Positions 8,958 through 16,711 are shown, counted from the first letter of the stretch. The stretch: 64,000 nt of DNA from Polyangia bacterium (GCA_030429545.1 JAUIFF010000002.1:186001-250000); one strand, 5' to 3'. The notes: generated by a model from the sequence alone, not told the origin. Program-made: numbers and translations.

Positions 8958-10801
8958 AGGTTTTGCACCTCCTCGAGTGATTCGACCCGCAGGCGCAGTT
9001 GTGCGAGCGGATCGTCGTCGGCCTCGAGTGTTGCCAGGGCGGTTTGTCGTTGCTGGGTGGCGCTACTCATACGTGCGTAAAAACCATCGAGCGTGGCCGT
9101 GAGTTCGAGCAGGCGGGCCGACCAGCGGTCGCGCTCGTGCAGCAGCGACCGCGTATGATCATCGGGTTGGGCGAGGTCGGTCGAGGCAAGTGTGCGATCG
9201 AGTGCGGAGAGTTTGGCGGCCGCGACCGTAGCCGTATTGACTGCATGTGCAAGTTCTTCGTCGAATCCGGCCTGGCCTTCGTTGAGCCGCGCCAGTGCCA
9301 CGCTGCGACTGACGACCGCCCGCAGTCCATGGCGGTGCCGTTGTTGGTCGATGGCCGGCATTCGGGCTGCGAGGTTGCCCACCGATTCGGCCAGCATCGG
9401 CGGTAGGCTGGTCTGGGGCGGCAAGGTTTTGGTGACACAAACGGTCTGTGAAAGACCGCCGATGAGGCCGCCGACCACCAGGGCGAGGGGGGCGACAAAC
9501 GCCGCGCCGGAGGTGCTCCACACACCCGCGAGCGAGCCCAGCACGATCAACACGACCCGTCCAGCCATCTTGATAGCCTTGGTTCGCATCGCCTTGGATT
9601 TGAGCTGGTTGCCGGCGATGACCTCACAGCTCATGCCGAGTCGCTCGACCGAGAGTTTGAGTGCCTCGGCACTGGGTTTTGCAAGCCTGATGGCCAGGGT
9701 AAATGGCATCCGCGGAATGGTTTTGGCCAGGCGCTTGGGGTCGAGGCGCAGGCCCGGGTTGTCGCGCAGCCAGGCGACGAGCTTGTTGCGCAGTTTGGCG
9801 TCGAGCTTGTCGCCGATTTCCCCGGGGCCGGTGACAAGGACGGTGTGTTTGCCCGGGGAAAGTTGTACACTCACAAGTCCACAGGCCATGCACACGCCGG
9901 CCTCGGGAATGATCACTTGGCCACAGGCAGCACAGGTCGACTCGCCCTGCAACTGACCTCCAGATGTAAATACAAGTGCACTTTGACCACTGCTGGCAAG
10001 CCGCTTGAGAGCATCTGCCACGGTTTTTGCCGATTGCGGGCGGTCGGCGGGTGACTTGGCCAGGCAGGCTTCGATCAACGCCGATAGGCCTGGACTGTAC
10101 CCGGTGACCGCGGGTACCGGGCTGTGGCGATGTTCGTCGAGCACGCCAAATGGCGTGGCCGCGCTAAACGGCGGACGACCACAGGCCATTTCAAACAGGA
10201 TGCAGCCCAGGGCATAGATATCGCTGCGGGGGTCGACCGCGAGTGGGTCGAGCGATTCGGGTGCCATGTAGTCGGGCGTCCCCAAAATCGCAAATGCCCC
10301 GGGGTCGATGCCGGCAAAGCTGGTGGCCCGGGCCATGCCAAAGTCCGCAATTTTAGGTGTATGTCCATCTTTTACGAGGATATTCGATGGCTTGAGATCG
10401 CGGTGAATCACCCCGGCGCTGTGGGCATGGGCCAGGCCGGCGGCGATCGGCTCGGCGAGCGCGAGCAGCTTGGCCTCGTCCATTGGCGCGTGGGTTGCGA
10501 TAAGGGTGGCGAGCGTGGGTCCCTCGACAAGTTCGAGCAGCAGTGCATGGCGGCCCTCGATTTGGCTCATGCCATAGACACCCACGAGGTTGGGGTGTCG
10601 CAGCGCGGTCAGGAGCTCGGCCTCCTGGCGAAATCGACGAACCGCAGACTCGTCGAGTGCGTGCGAGTCGTGGAGGAGCTTGGCGGCAAACACCTGCCCG
10701 TTTTGGTCGACGGCGCGATGGACAGCTGCGACCGCACCCTGGCCAAGGACATCGCCTAGGCGCAAGGGCGGGCTGGGTTCGGTCAAATCCACGGCGGGCA
10801 A
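8954..10801 (-). CDS. Ser/Thr protein kinase with zinc ribbon and membrane anchor
   Basis: 615 residues; a TTG at 10801 or an in-frame GTG two codons later starts the gene. All catalytic motifs are present: Gly-rich loop near 19-25, Lys41, HRDLKPSN (133-140), DFG (153-155), APE (180-182). After the kinase comes a zinc ribbon (CAAC 290-293, CMAC 304-307), an alpha/beta domain, hydrophobic segments around 420-460 and a coiled-coil C-terminus. Hanks-type kinases are abundant in myxobacteria and phosphorylate Ser/Thr of regulators. It is coupled to the downstream pseudokinase by a four-base overlap, implying equimolar expression and probably a heteromeric complex. Confidence 0.88.
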   Translation of the reverse strand: MPAVDLTEPSPPLRLGDVLGQGAVAAVHRAVDQNGQVFAAKLLHDSHALDESAVRRFRQEAELLTALRHPNLVGVYGMSQIEGRHALLLELVEGPTLATLIATHAPMDEAKLLALAEPIAAGLAHAHSAGVIHRDLKPSNILVKDGHTPKIADFGMARATSFAGIDPGAFAILGTPDYMAPESLDPLAVDPRSDIYALGCILFEMACGRPPFSAATPFGVLDEHRHSPVPAVTGYSPGLSALIEACLAKSPADRPQSAKTVADALKRLASSGQSALVFTSGGQLQGESTCAACGQVIIPEAGVCMACGLVSVQLSPGKHTVLVTGPGEIGDKLDAKLRNKLVAWLRDNPGLRLDPKRLAKTIPRMPFTLAIRLAKPSAEALKLSVERLGMSCEVIAGNQLKSKAMRTKAIKMAGRVVLIVLGSLAGVWSTSGAAFVAPLALVVGGLIGGLSQTVCVTKTLPPQTSLPPMLAESVGNLAARMPAIDQQRHRHGLRAVVSRSVALARLNEGQAGFDEELAHAVNTATVAAAKLSALDRTLASTDLAQPDDHTRSLLHERDRWSARLLELTATLDGFYARMSSATQQRQTALATLEADDDPLAQLRLRVESLEEVQNL

Positions 10802-10897
10802 TCTACTATGAATCGAAACCGCGGCCCGGAGGTTTCAAATGTGCGTGTGCGTCGACGCAGCGGTAAGCACGGGGTTGGGCTGCGGGCTGGCGCGATT

Positions 10898-11494
10898 CTA
10901 GCTACCCGGCTGATTGGCGTTCATTTTGGCGAGCTCGCGGTTGAGTTGACGACGCAATTCGGGCTCGCTCAGTCCGAGTTTGGTGGCGACATCGGAGAGC
11001 GGATAGGTCAGGTCGCCAACCCGCAGTTTGGCGGCCGAAGACAACCCATCCTTGCCGGGGCGATCTTCAACGCCGATGTAAACATCGCGATCGCTAAGTG
11101 CCGGAAAGGCCTTGCGCGCGCGGGTGAGAAAGTCGTTGTCGGACTGCGACAGTTCGGCGTTGTCGAGCTCGCCCATGTCGACCACCATGCCGGCTTCGAG
11201 CTGATCGCCACGACGCCTGGCACGGGAGGCTTTGACGGCCTTACGCGCCTTCGCCATCCCGCCGATGTTTTTGTGAAACCCGCGCATCTCGTAGGTTTTT
11301 GGGCCCTGCTCGCCTGAGCCCTCGGCATCGGGGACGAGCACCCAGGTCTGGTCCGCACCCGCGGGGGCCGAGCTCGGGTCTTCGTACCACTCGGGCAGCG
11401 CGGTCGCCTGGTTCCACAGGTAAAACACCACGCCGCCCGCGGCTAGCAGGAGCAGGGCAAGGACCAGGAGGATCTTTTTCAGCATCGCCCCCAA
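10898..11494 (-). CDS. Single-pass membrane protein, unknown function
   Basis: About 198 residues. A single N-terminal membrane segment (LLVLALLLLAAGGVVFYLW) follows a short Lys-containing cytoplasmic end, and the rest is a soluble, charged domain with no family I recognise. An internal ATG three codons in (MLKK) is the more natural start, since the first codon is non-ATG. The domain contains a basic ARKAVKASRARRR stretch and a predicted helix-turn-helix-like C-terminal helix pair (LSDVATKLGLSEPELRRQLN), which resembles a DNA-binding helix pair but may be coincidental. Divergent from the SRPBCC gene on the other strand, with about 100 bases between them. Confidence 0.6.
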   Translation of the reverse strand: MGAMLKKILLVLALLLLAAGGVVFYLWNQATALPEWYEDPSSAPAGADQTWVLVPDAEGSGEQGPKTYEMRGFHKNIGGMAKARKAVKASRARRRGDQLEAGMVVDMGELDNAELSQSDNDFLTRARKAFPALSDRDVYIGVEDRPGKDGLSSAAKLRVGDLTYPLSDVATKLGLSEPELRRQLNRELAKMNANQPGS

Positions 11495-11592
11495 GGGTAT
11501 CGGAGTTTTTCGCTGCGATGGTGGCGTTGTCTCGCCGATCGCGGGCGTGTATGCTCCCGCGAAGTCGCTCGAACAGGCGACAGGAGTGAACC

Positions 11593-12051
11593 ATGGCGCG
11601 ATTTGCTGGAGAGTACGAAGAGACTTTTACCGTCGATGTCGAACCCGAGGTTGCCAAAAAGCACTTCGGAAACCCGGAGCAGATCGCCAAGAATCACGGC
11701 GATCTACAGCGCTGGGAGGACCAGGGAGACGGCAAGATCCACTACGTGCTTCAGCCGAAGTCCGAAAAGGGCGTGACCTTCAACGGGGTCTACACTGCCC
11801 AGTACGGATTCGCCTCCGACGACCTGTTTGAGTGGAAGACGATCGGCAGCGGCAACGTCTGGTCGTCGGGCACGATCCGGTTTTCCGACGCCGGCTCGGG
11901 GCGCTCGCGTCTGCATTACAAGGCGCGTATGGAGTGTGAGATGCAGGTCAATCGCCTGTTGGCCAAGATGATCAAGGGCATCGTTTCGCGCGAGATATCC
12001 AAGGGCAGCAAGGCATTTTTGGATCGCATGCGCGGCTCGATGGGGCGTTGA
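11593..12051 (+). CDS. SRPBCC-superfamily protein
   Basis: 152 residues beginning at an ATG preceded by a clear AGGAGTGA ribosome binding site. The alternating hydrophobic pattern, with ETFTVDVEPEVAKKHFGNPEQ at the start and a long C-terminal amphipathic helix (LLAKMIKGIVSREISKGSKA), fits the helix-grip SRPBCC/START-like fold that binds hydrophobic ligands. No catalytic residues can be named. It lies between a divergent membrane protein and a methyltransferase, and no operon partner is obvious. Assignment is by overall pattern. Confidence 0.65.
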   Translation: MARFAGEYEETFTVDVEPEVAKKHFGNPEQIAKNHGDLQRWEDQGDGKIHYVLQPKSEKGVTFNGVYTAQYGFASDDLFEWKTIGSGNVWSSGTIRFSDAGSGRSRLHYKARMECEMQVNRLLAKMIKGIVSREISKGSKAFLDRMRGSMGR

Positions 12052-12283
12052 TTCGCGATACTGTTGCACGCGCAATTTTCGCGAACTGTCATCGTGGATT
12101 GCGCGCGTGTTAATGAAGATGGCCCACCGGACCGTCGGCCTGTCCCATGTGGCCCGGTCGTGTCGCGTTGCGAAAAACCCTTGGGGATTTTGCAACGTGA
12201 CACCGCCAGTTATTGTGAACCGCGTTCGGCATTTTGCGATCGTCGACGCAATCGTCTACCGTGGCGACATAGGAGAATTGTTT

Positions 12284-12880
12284 ATGGCAGCCGAAGACCG
12301 TACCCGGTGGAACAAGCACTATCAGGCGAAGACCCATGTCGCCCGTGCGCCCTCGTGGGTGCTCAACGAGTGGGGCGGCCAATTGCCAGCTACCGGGAGC
12401 GCGCTCGATGTCGCCGGCGGAACCGGTCACAACGCGCTTTGGCTAGCCAGGCGGGGGTTGCAAACCACCCTCGTCGACATCTCCGACCAGGCCCTGACAT
12501 TCGCCCAAGCCCGCGCCGACATGCTGGGACTCGAGCTTGCAACGGCCTGCCTCGACCTCGAACAGGACAGTCTGCCCAACAGCCCAATCGATGATGGTAC
12601 ATGGGATGTGATCGTCTGTTTCAACTACTTGTATCGCCCACTATATCGCGACTTCATTAACCGGTTAGCACCGGGAGGATGGCTGTTGATCTGCCAGCCG
12701 ACCGTGACCAACCTCGAAAGCCACGCCAAACCAAGTCGCCGGTATTTGCTAGAGCGAGGCGAGTTGCGAGAGTTGTGCCAGGGACTTGATCCTGTGCGCT
12801 ACGAGGAGGGGTGGACTGCTCAGGGGCGGCATCTGGCTCGGATTTTGGCGTGTAAGCCCGGGCGAGCTCGGGCCCGCTAA
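12284..12880 (+). CDS. Class I SAM-dependent methyltransferase
   Basis: 198 residues from the ATG at 12284, chosen because a TAGGAG ribosome binding site lies eight bases upstream; the frame stays open further upstream but without such a site. Motif I for SAM binding is ALDVAGGTGHNALWLA, motif II VDISDQAL with the acidic residue that contacts the ribose, and the post-motif DVIVCFNYLYRPL is followed by APGGWLLI. This matches TehB/UbiE-like small methyltransferases that act on tellurite, thiols or small molecules; the substrate cannot be told. A DUF1971 cupin, a domain found fused to some TehB proteins, lies 6 kb away on the other strand. Confidence 0.85.
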   Translation: MAAEDRTRWNKHYQAKTHVARAPSWVLNEWGGQLPATGSALDVAGGTGHNALWLARRGLQTTLVDISDQALTFAQARADMLGLELATACLDLEQDSLPNSPIDDGTWDVIVCFNYLYRPLYRDFINRLAPGGWLLICQPTVTNLESHAKPSRRYLLERGELRELCQGLDPVRYEEGWTAQGRHLARILACKPGRARAR

Positions 12881-12929
12881 CTCTCGCTTGCCGATTTCCC
12901 CCTAGACCATCCAGGGGAAAATCTTCGGC

Positions 12930-13355
12930 GCGAGAGGTGTCGTGGAAGAAGGTTGAAGGTTTGGCGGGAGGTGATTGGGACGGGCGTGTGAGAAGGTTTG
13001 GCCTGAGAGAGGTGGGCGTAGAAGGTTTGGTGGGAGAGGTGTCGTGGAAGCAGGTTTTAGAGGGGTGTGGGCGTAGAAGGTTTGGCGGGAGAGGTGTCGT
13101 GGAAAAAGGTTGAAGAATTGGCGGGAGAGGTGTCGTGGAAGCAGGTTTGGCGCGGGTGTGTGGGCGTAGAAGGTTTGGCGGGAGAGGTGTCGTGGAAGCA
13201 GGTTTTAGAGGGGTGTGGGCGTAGAAGGTTTGGGTCGTGGAAAAAGGTTGAAGGTTGGCGCGGGAGGTGTCGTGGAAGCAGGTTTGGCGCGGGTGTGTGG
13301 GCGTAGAAGGTTTGGCGGGAGAGAGGTGGGCGTTGAATGGTTGACGCGAGAGGTG
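12930..13355. repeat. Degenerate interspersed tandem-repeat block
   Basis: Two short elements alternate with variable spacing. GTGGGCGTAGAAGGTTTGG occurs five times (near 13012, 13067, 13160, 13215, 13297), and GAGGTGTCGTGGAA about six times (near 12933, 13036, 13092, 13128, 13187, 13265), joined by GGCGGGA and CAGGTTT variants. Unit length varies, so this is not a CRISPR array. No coding function is evident; any open frame here reads as a Pro/Thr/Ser repeat artefact. It abuts the IS256 remnant. Confidence 0.85.
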
Positions 13356-13378
13356 TCGACCCCAATCGCCCAGCATGG

Positions 13379-13865
13379 TCAGGCGGTCTCCTGCTCGCGC
13401 ATTTGAACTCCGTCGACGAACGACTCGCCGGCCGGACTAGGGGAAGCAATTTTCGGCCGTTCAGTTATTTCGTCAACGCTTCTGGCCATGGTGAGGAGCT
13501 TGCAAGCCATCGAGATTCACTTGGTGCGGGAGCCTGAGCCCTTCGTGACTCGGTGCCTCAGGCGGAGCGTGGCGAAGGAAGATTGGATGATGTTGGTTGT
13601 TCGCAGATAGACCCAGTGCTCGACTGGAAGTGAGCAGTACGTTTGCAGCTGCTCCCAATCCTTGAATAAGCAAGTAATGATTCGCTCGTGCTTGGGATTG
13701 AACCCGGCTTGAAAGCATCCATGGCGTCGTTGGCATCGTTGAGGGAATCGGCGTGCATGATTCCACGGAGCATCTTCTTGGCTTTGGTTGAAGGCGCTTG
13801 GGCAGTTTGTCGAGGACATTGCACATTCTGCACCCAGCAACGTTGCTCCTTGGTCGTTGGCAAAC
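13379..13865 (-). pseudogene. IS256-family (Mutator-type) transposase remnant
   Basis: Pieces of the C-terminal half of an IS256-type transposase are readable in three different frames on the minus strand. In order they are EQRCWVQNV with NVLDKLPKRLQPK, KAKKMLRGIMHAD, then VEHWVYLRTTNIIQSSFATLR with HRVTKGSGSR, a stop, MACKLLTMAR, and finally LPLVR with FVDGVQMREQE. The HLRTTNPIESTFATVR-like block is diagnostic of the family. The N-terminal DDE half and terminal inverted repeats are not seen. Multiple frameshifts and an internal stop make it non-functional. It marks past mobile-element activity at the left flank of the tRNA array. Confidence 0.85.
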
Positions 13866-14290
13866 GTCTCGCAATGCCGCCGTCGTGCTCTCACAAACAT
13901 GCGGTGCGATGTTCATCGTGGATTGCGTGGCGGTCTGTTCGGGGAGGTGCCGGCGGCGGCGGATTGCCTGAGAGATGCAGTGTTTGCCTGGGTTTTAATG
14001 CATGTGCATTTAAGTTGATGGTGGTACGCCATCGCTAGCACGCACACCTCATCTTTTCCGCACCTGACGTTCGCTACTCGCAGCCTTTGCCCCCTCAGAT
14101 AAAGCTCCTCCTAGCGGCGAGAGTTGTTGTGGTTGTGGCGCGGGGTGGTCGTTCGCTTGTGGGTTGTAGGAAGCTTGGCGGAGTCGGCTGCTGGGTAGGT
14201 TTCGAAGGCCCTTGCAACTGGAGGCGCGGTTATCGAGATGCGACGCATTCGCGCTGGTTTTAAAAATCGACAAAAAGTTTTGGCTTTGGG
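13866..14290. other. Non-coding stretch, no gene recognised
   Basis: No open frame with a ribosome binding site or recognisable domain is seen between the transposase remnant and the promoter at 14291. One copy of the dispersed palindrome lies at 13999. Base composition is less GC-rich than in the flanking genes, consistent with decayed mobile DNA. Confidence 0.5.
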
Positions 14291-14318
14291 TTGACATGTT
14301 CGTAAATACCTGTACTCT
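14291..14318 (+). promoter_or_regulatory. Putative sigma-70-type promoter
   Basis: TTGACA at 14291-14296 is a perfect -35 box; TACTCT at 14313-14318, 16 bases on, is a moderate -10. It stands upstream of a 47-codon ORF, a structured element and the first tRNA-Ser, and could drive all of them. Confidence 0.5.
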
Positions 14319-14342
14319 CGGTTGCGTAGTAGAGGTGGAACC

Positions 14343-14486
14343 ATGATGACGACCTACGAGATCTTGCGTCGAGCTAGCAACGACTTCACAGGCCCTGGAC
14401 GGCTGTGGGGATCGTGTGCGTGGGGCTCCGGACGTCTCGCAGGTCGCGGGTCAGGCTCCCTCAGTCGATCGCCACGCGTGGCGTAA
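14343..14486 (+). CDS. Small ORF, 47 codons, unknown
   Basis: An ATG-ATG start follows the Gly-rich GTAGAGGTGGAACC, a fair ribosome binding site, and lies 25 bases after the putative promoter. The product begins MMTTYEILRRASNDF, whose first 15 residues look helical, and is then Gly/Ser/Arg-rich. It has no family I recognise. Because it sits between a good promoter and the structured element ahead of the tRNA array it may be a leader peptide, or simply a chance frame. Confidence 0.35.
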   Translation: MMTTYEILRRASNDFTGPGRLWGSCAWGSGRLAGRGSGSLSRSPRVA

Positions 14487-14573
14487 AACTGCCTGTAGTT
14501 GAGGTTTCCGGTGCTTTTGAGGCCTTTTGAGGTCCCTGAAGACCGGGGCCAGCAGTTGACCGCGCGTGGCTAG

Positions 14574-14708
14574 CCCGAGTGTCCCACTGATGCTTGGGTG
14601 TTGCCATCAAACTTGGCAACTGGCGTGCTGACAGACGGCAATCTGTCAGTGAACTGCCAGTGTCGCAGGTAAGATGTGCATGCAACCAACACCAGTGGGA
14701 CATTCGGG
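14574..14708 (+). other. Structured element: 16-bp stem enclosing nested hairpins
   Basis: CCCGAGTGTCCCACTG (14574-14589) pairs over all 16 positions, with one G-U, with 14693-14708. Inside lie a perfect eight-base stem CTGACAGA (14628-14635) / TCTGTCAG (14642-14649) closing a CGGCAA hexaloop, and a shorter TTGCCA / TGGCAA stem (14601-14606 and about 14614-14619). The element ends 18 bases before the first tRNA-Ser. It could be an untranslated structured RNA, a processing signal, or a folded recombination site. No known riboswitch core is recognised. Confidence 0.6.
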
Positions 14709-14726
14709 GTCGGCGTTTTGCGATTT

Positions 14727-14810
14727 GGAGAGATGGCCGAGTGGTAAGGCACTGGTCCGCTAAACCATGGTCTGGTATGTCCAGCGGGGGTTCGATTCCC
14801 CCTCTCTCCG
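14727..14810 (+). tRNA. tRNA-Ser(GCT)
   Basis: Complete class II cloverleaf: acceptor GGAGAGA with TCTCTCC, anticodon loop with GCT between TGGT and ACCA, a short variable arm, T loop TTCGATT and discriminator G. Reads AGC/AGU. No encoded CCA. Confidence 0.92.
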
Positions 14811-14813
14811 TCG

Positions 14814-14900
14814 GGAAGGGTGCCCGAGTGGTAATGGGTTCCGCTTGGAAAGCGGTGGACTGGCAACGCGCCAGCGTGGGTTCGATCCCCACCCCTTCCG
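14814..14900 (+). tRNA. tRNA-Ser(GGA)
   Basis: Class II cloverleaf with acceptor GGAAGGG/CCCTTCC, anticodon GGA in loop TTGGAAA on a CCGC/GCGG stem, a long variable arm, discriminator G. Only three bases separate it from the previous tRNA-Ser. Confidence 0.92.
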
Positions 14901-14957
14901 TTGTACAAACAAGTTTCTTTTCTATCGTCTTTGAGGAGTGACACACATTCATTTTTT

Positions 14958-15044
14958 GGAAGGGCAAGCCGAGGGCTGGCGAAGGCACCGGATTCGAGTT
15001 TCGTTGACCTACGGGTCTTGTGGGTTCGATCCCCACCCCTTCCG
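14958..15044 (+). tRNA. tRNA-Ser(CGA), copy 1
   Basis: Acceptor GGAAGGG/CCCTTCC, anticodon loop TTCGAGT (CGA), variable arm GACC-TACG-GGTC, T loop TTCGATC, discriminator G. The outer anticodon-stem pair is mismatched (C-U), so efficiency may be reduced. Confidence 0.8.
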
Positions 15045-15068
15045 TTGTAGTAGCAAGAAATCGTAAGT

Positions 15069-15102
15069 TCGCGGACCTGTGGGAATGACCCCCACCCCGC
15101 GA
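15069..15102 (+). other. Hairpin resembling a tRNA 3'-half remnant
   Basis: TCGCGG (15069-15074) pairs with CCGCGA (15097-15102), and GTGGG (15079-15083) with CCCAC (15091-15095), around an AATGAC-type loop where the T loop would be. It looks like a decayed T arm in the gap between two tRNA-Ser genes. Confidence 0.35.
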
Positions 15103-15111
15103 GCGCCAACA

Positions 15112-15206
15112 GGAAAGGCAAGCCGAAGGCTGGCGACGGCGACCGGTTTGAACCCGGTGGAGTGCCTGAAGAGGGTGCCTTGGGAGTTCGATCCTCCCCC
15201 TTTCCG
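15112..15206 (+). tRNA. tRNA-Ser(TGA)
   Basis: Acceptor GGAAAGG/CCTTTCC, anticodon stem ACCGG/CCGGT with loop TTTGAAC (TGA), extended variable arm, T loop TTCGATC, discriminator G. Reads UCN including UCA. Confidence 0.88.
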
Positions 15207-15281
15207 TCAGCACAGCAGGAGTCTTCTGCATATGAGGTGAACATGCACAGATAGCGAATACAGCGAGAATCGATGAACTTT

Positions 15282-15370
15282 GGAAGGGCAAGCCGACGGA
15301 TGGCGACGGCACCGGCTTCGAAACCCGGCGAGTCTTTTGGGCCTTGTGGGTTCGATCCCCACTCCTTCCG
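15282..15370 (+). tRNA. tRNA-Ser(CGA), copy 2
   Basis: Acceptor GGAAGGG with TCCTTCC (last pair G-U), anticodon loop TTCGAAA (CGA), long variable arm, discriminator G. A better-paired anticodon arm than copy 1. The NYN gene starts 15 bases after it. Confidence 0.88.
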
Positions 15371-15385
15371 TGTACACTGCCTGCA

Positions 15386-16171
15386 ATGGGCCGTTTTAGT
15401 CTCTTTGTCGACTTCTCGAATCTGTTTGGCGCCCTCAAGGGCCTAGACCTGCGAGTGACCGACTATGAAGCGTTCTTCCGACATATTTTTGAGCAGGCGA
15501 CCGAGCAATGGCGCGGGATGTTTTACGAACCGCGGTCTGCGAGGGCCCAGCTCCATCGCGTCTACTGGTACGCAGTCGGTCACATCGACCCCTGGGATTT
15601 TACCAGCGAGCGGGCGCAGGGGCATCTTTACCGGATGTTCGAGCGCGACGAGGAAACCCGTCGACTGTATCTCGCCGAAGCGCGGGAGCGGCATCCCAAC
15701 TTGGGTCTACCCGAGCAAACCGTCGAGGCGTTTAGCACCTACAAGCGCGAGCGCAAAGCGTGGTACGACGAGAAGGTCGCCACCCTCGACAACATGCGCA
15801 GGTTTTACCGCACGATCCGTCAGGGAACCCAATTTATCGACATCAAGGACATTGGCCAATGGAAAGTGAATATACATTCAAAGAGCCTCGAAGAAAAAGG
15901 TGTCGATACCTCGCTGGCCGTGGACATGGTTGCCCTGGTCGAGACCTACGATGTCGCGATTTTGATTTCGGGCGACGCCGACATGATTCCTTCGGTCGAG
16001 TATGTCAAATCCCGTGGCAAGTCGGTCGCCGTGACCGAGCTGCTGCGTGGCACCCGGGAGCGCTGGGGTTCGGGGTTTTCAACCCGGCTGCGGCAAACCG
16101 CAGACTTCACCCTGCAAATCTTTGAGTCAGAGCTTGCCCGCACCAAGTTTGCGCGCAGGGGAATCGACTAA
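15386..16171 (+). CDS. NYN-domain (PIN-like, LabA-type) ribonuclease within the tRNA array
   Basis: 261 residues from the ATG at 15386. The three acidic signatures of NYN nucleases are present: FVDFSNL (D9, N12), KGVDTSLAVDM (D174, D180) and SGDADMIPSVEYVKSRGK (D197, D199). NYN domains are metal-dependent RNases related to PIN domains and act on structured RNA or tRNA. Between the first two motifs is an insert of about 150 mostly helical, charged residues that may bind substrate. The start lies only 15 bases after tRNA-Ser(CGA), so the gene is probably transcribed with the upstream Ser tRNAs. Base composition matches the chromosome. A role in processing or cleaving the neighbouring tRNAs is inferred from position only. 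Confidence 0.85.
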   Translation: MGRFSLFVDFSNLFGALKGLDLRVTDYEAFFRHIFEQATEQWRGMFYEPRSARAQLHRVYWYAVGHIDPWDFTSERAQGHLYRMFERDEETRRLYLAEARERHPNLGLPEQTVEAFSTYKRERKAWYDEKVATLDNMRRFYRTIRQGTQFIDIKDIGQWKVNIHSKSLEEKGVDTSLAVDMVALVETYDVAILISGDADMIPSVEYVKSRGKSVAVTELLRGTRERWGSGFSTRLRQTADFTLQIFESELARTKFARRGID

Positions 16172-16222
16172 TGTGCTGATACAACCAAACTTGATGCACA
16201 TGAAAATAATCGAAAAAAGTTC

Positions 16223-16250
16223 TTGCAAAAACATTGAATCAACATAGACT
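16223..16250 (+). promoter_or_regulatory. Putative promoter of the Arg/Gly tRNA block
   Basis: TTGCAA (16223-16228) and TAGACT (16245-16250), 16 bases apart, stand in the most AT-rich stretch of the region, 86 bases ahead of tRNA-Arg(GCG). Only a moderate consensus match. Confidence 0.4.
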
Positions 16251-16335
16251 GAGTGACGTAGAGAGTTAGGAACAAGCGGACACAAGATAGCAACCGCTTG
16301 CCGGTGAAATCACCATCCGTTGTACATAAAAATCT

Positions 16336-16408
16336 GTGGGTGTAGCTCAAGTGGATAGAGTACTGGCGTGCGAAGCCAGAGATAGGGGTTCGAGTCCCTT
16401 CACGCACA
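16336..16408 (+). tRNA. tRNA-Arg(GCG)
   Basis: Cloverleaf with anticodon stem CTGGC/GCCAG and loop GTGCGAA, giving anticodon GCG, and discriminator A. The acceptor GTGGGTG/CACGCAC has a G-G mismatch at pair 4-69. A G34 Arg tRNA for CGN codons is unusual, since bacteria normally use ACG edited to inosine. Confidence 0.7.
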
Positions 16409-16413
16409 TAGTT

Positions 16414-16486
16414 GTGGGAGTAGCTCAAGTGGAGAGAGTACCGGCGTCCGAAGCCGGGGATAGGGGTTCGAGTCCCTTCTTCCATA
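16414..16486 (+). tRNA. tRNA-Arg(CCG)
   Basis: Anticodon stem CCGGC/GCCGG, loop GTCCGAA (CCG), acceptor GTGGGAG/CTTCCAT with G-U pairs, discriminator A. Five bases after the previous tRNA. Confidence 0.82.
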
Positions 16487-16503
16487 TCGCATAAAAACAA
16501 TAC

Positions 16504-16578
16504 GTGGGTGTAGCTCAATTTGGTTAGAGCGCTGGTTTTCCACACCGGAGGCTGAGGGTTCGAGTCCCTCTATCCACT
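16504..16578 (+). tRNA. tRNA-Gly(TCC)
   Basis: Acceptor GTGGGTG/TATCCAC, anticodon stem CTGGT/ACCGG, loop TTTCCAC (TCC), T loop TTCGAGT, discriminator T as expected for glycine. Confidence 0.85.
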
Positions 16579-16614
16579 TCGAGGCGACCGAGAAGTACGA
16601 ACAAATAGACACAC

Positions 16615-16688
16615 GTGGATGTAGCTCAACTGGCAAGAGCGCTGGTTTCCCATACCGGAGGTTGAGGGTTCGAGTCCCTTTATCCACT
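16615..16688 (+). tRNA. tRNA-Gly(CCC)
   Basis: Acceptor GTGGATG/TATCCAC, anticodon stem CTGGT/ACCGG, loop TTCCCAT (CCC), discriminator T. Confidence 0.87.
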
Positions 16689-16711
16689 TCGATAGACCAC
16701 CCAAACAACAT

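Noticed and set aside
12930..13355. Possible CRISPR array
   Set aside because: Units are of unequal length, spacers are not unique, and there are no cas genes.
12657..13449. Minus-strand ORFs rich in Pro/Ser/Thr (FHDTSPAKPSTP pattern)
   Set aside because: They are the translation of the repeat block, with no ribosome binding site or known domain.
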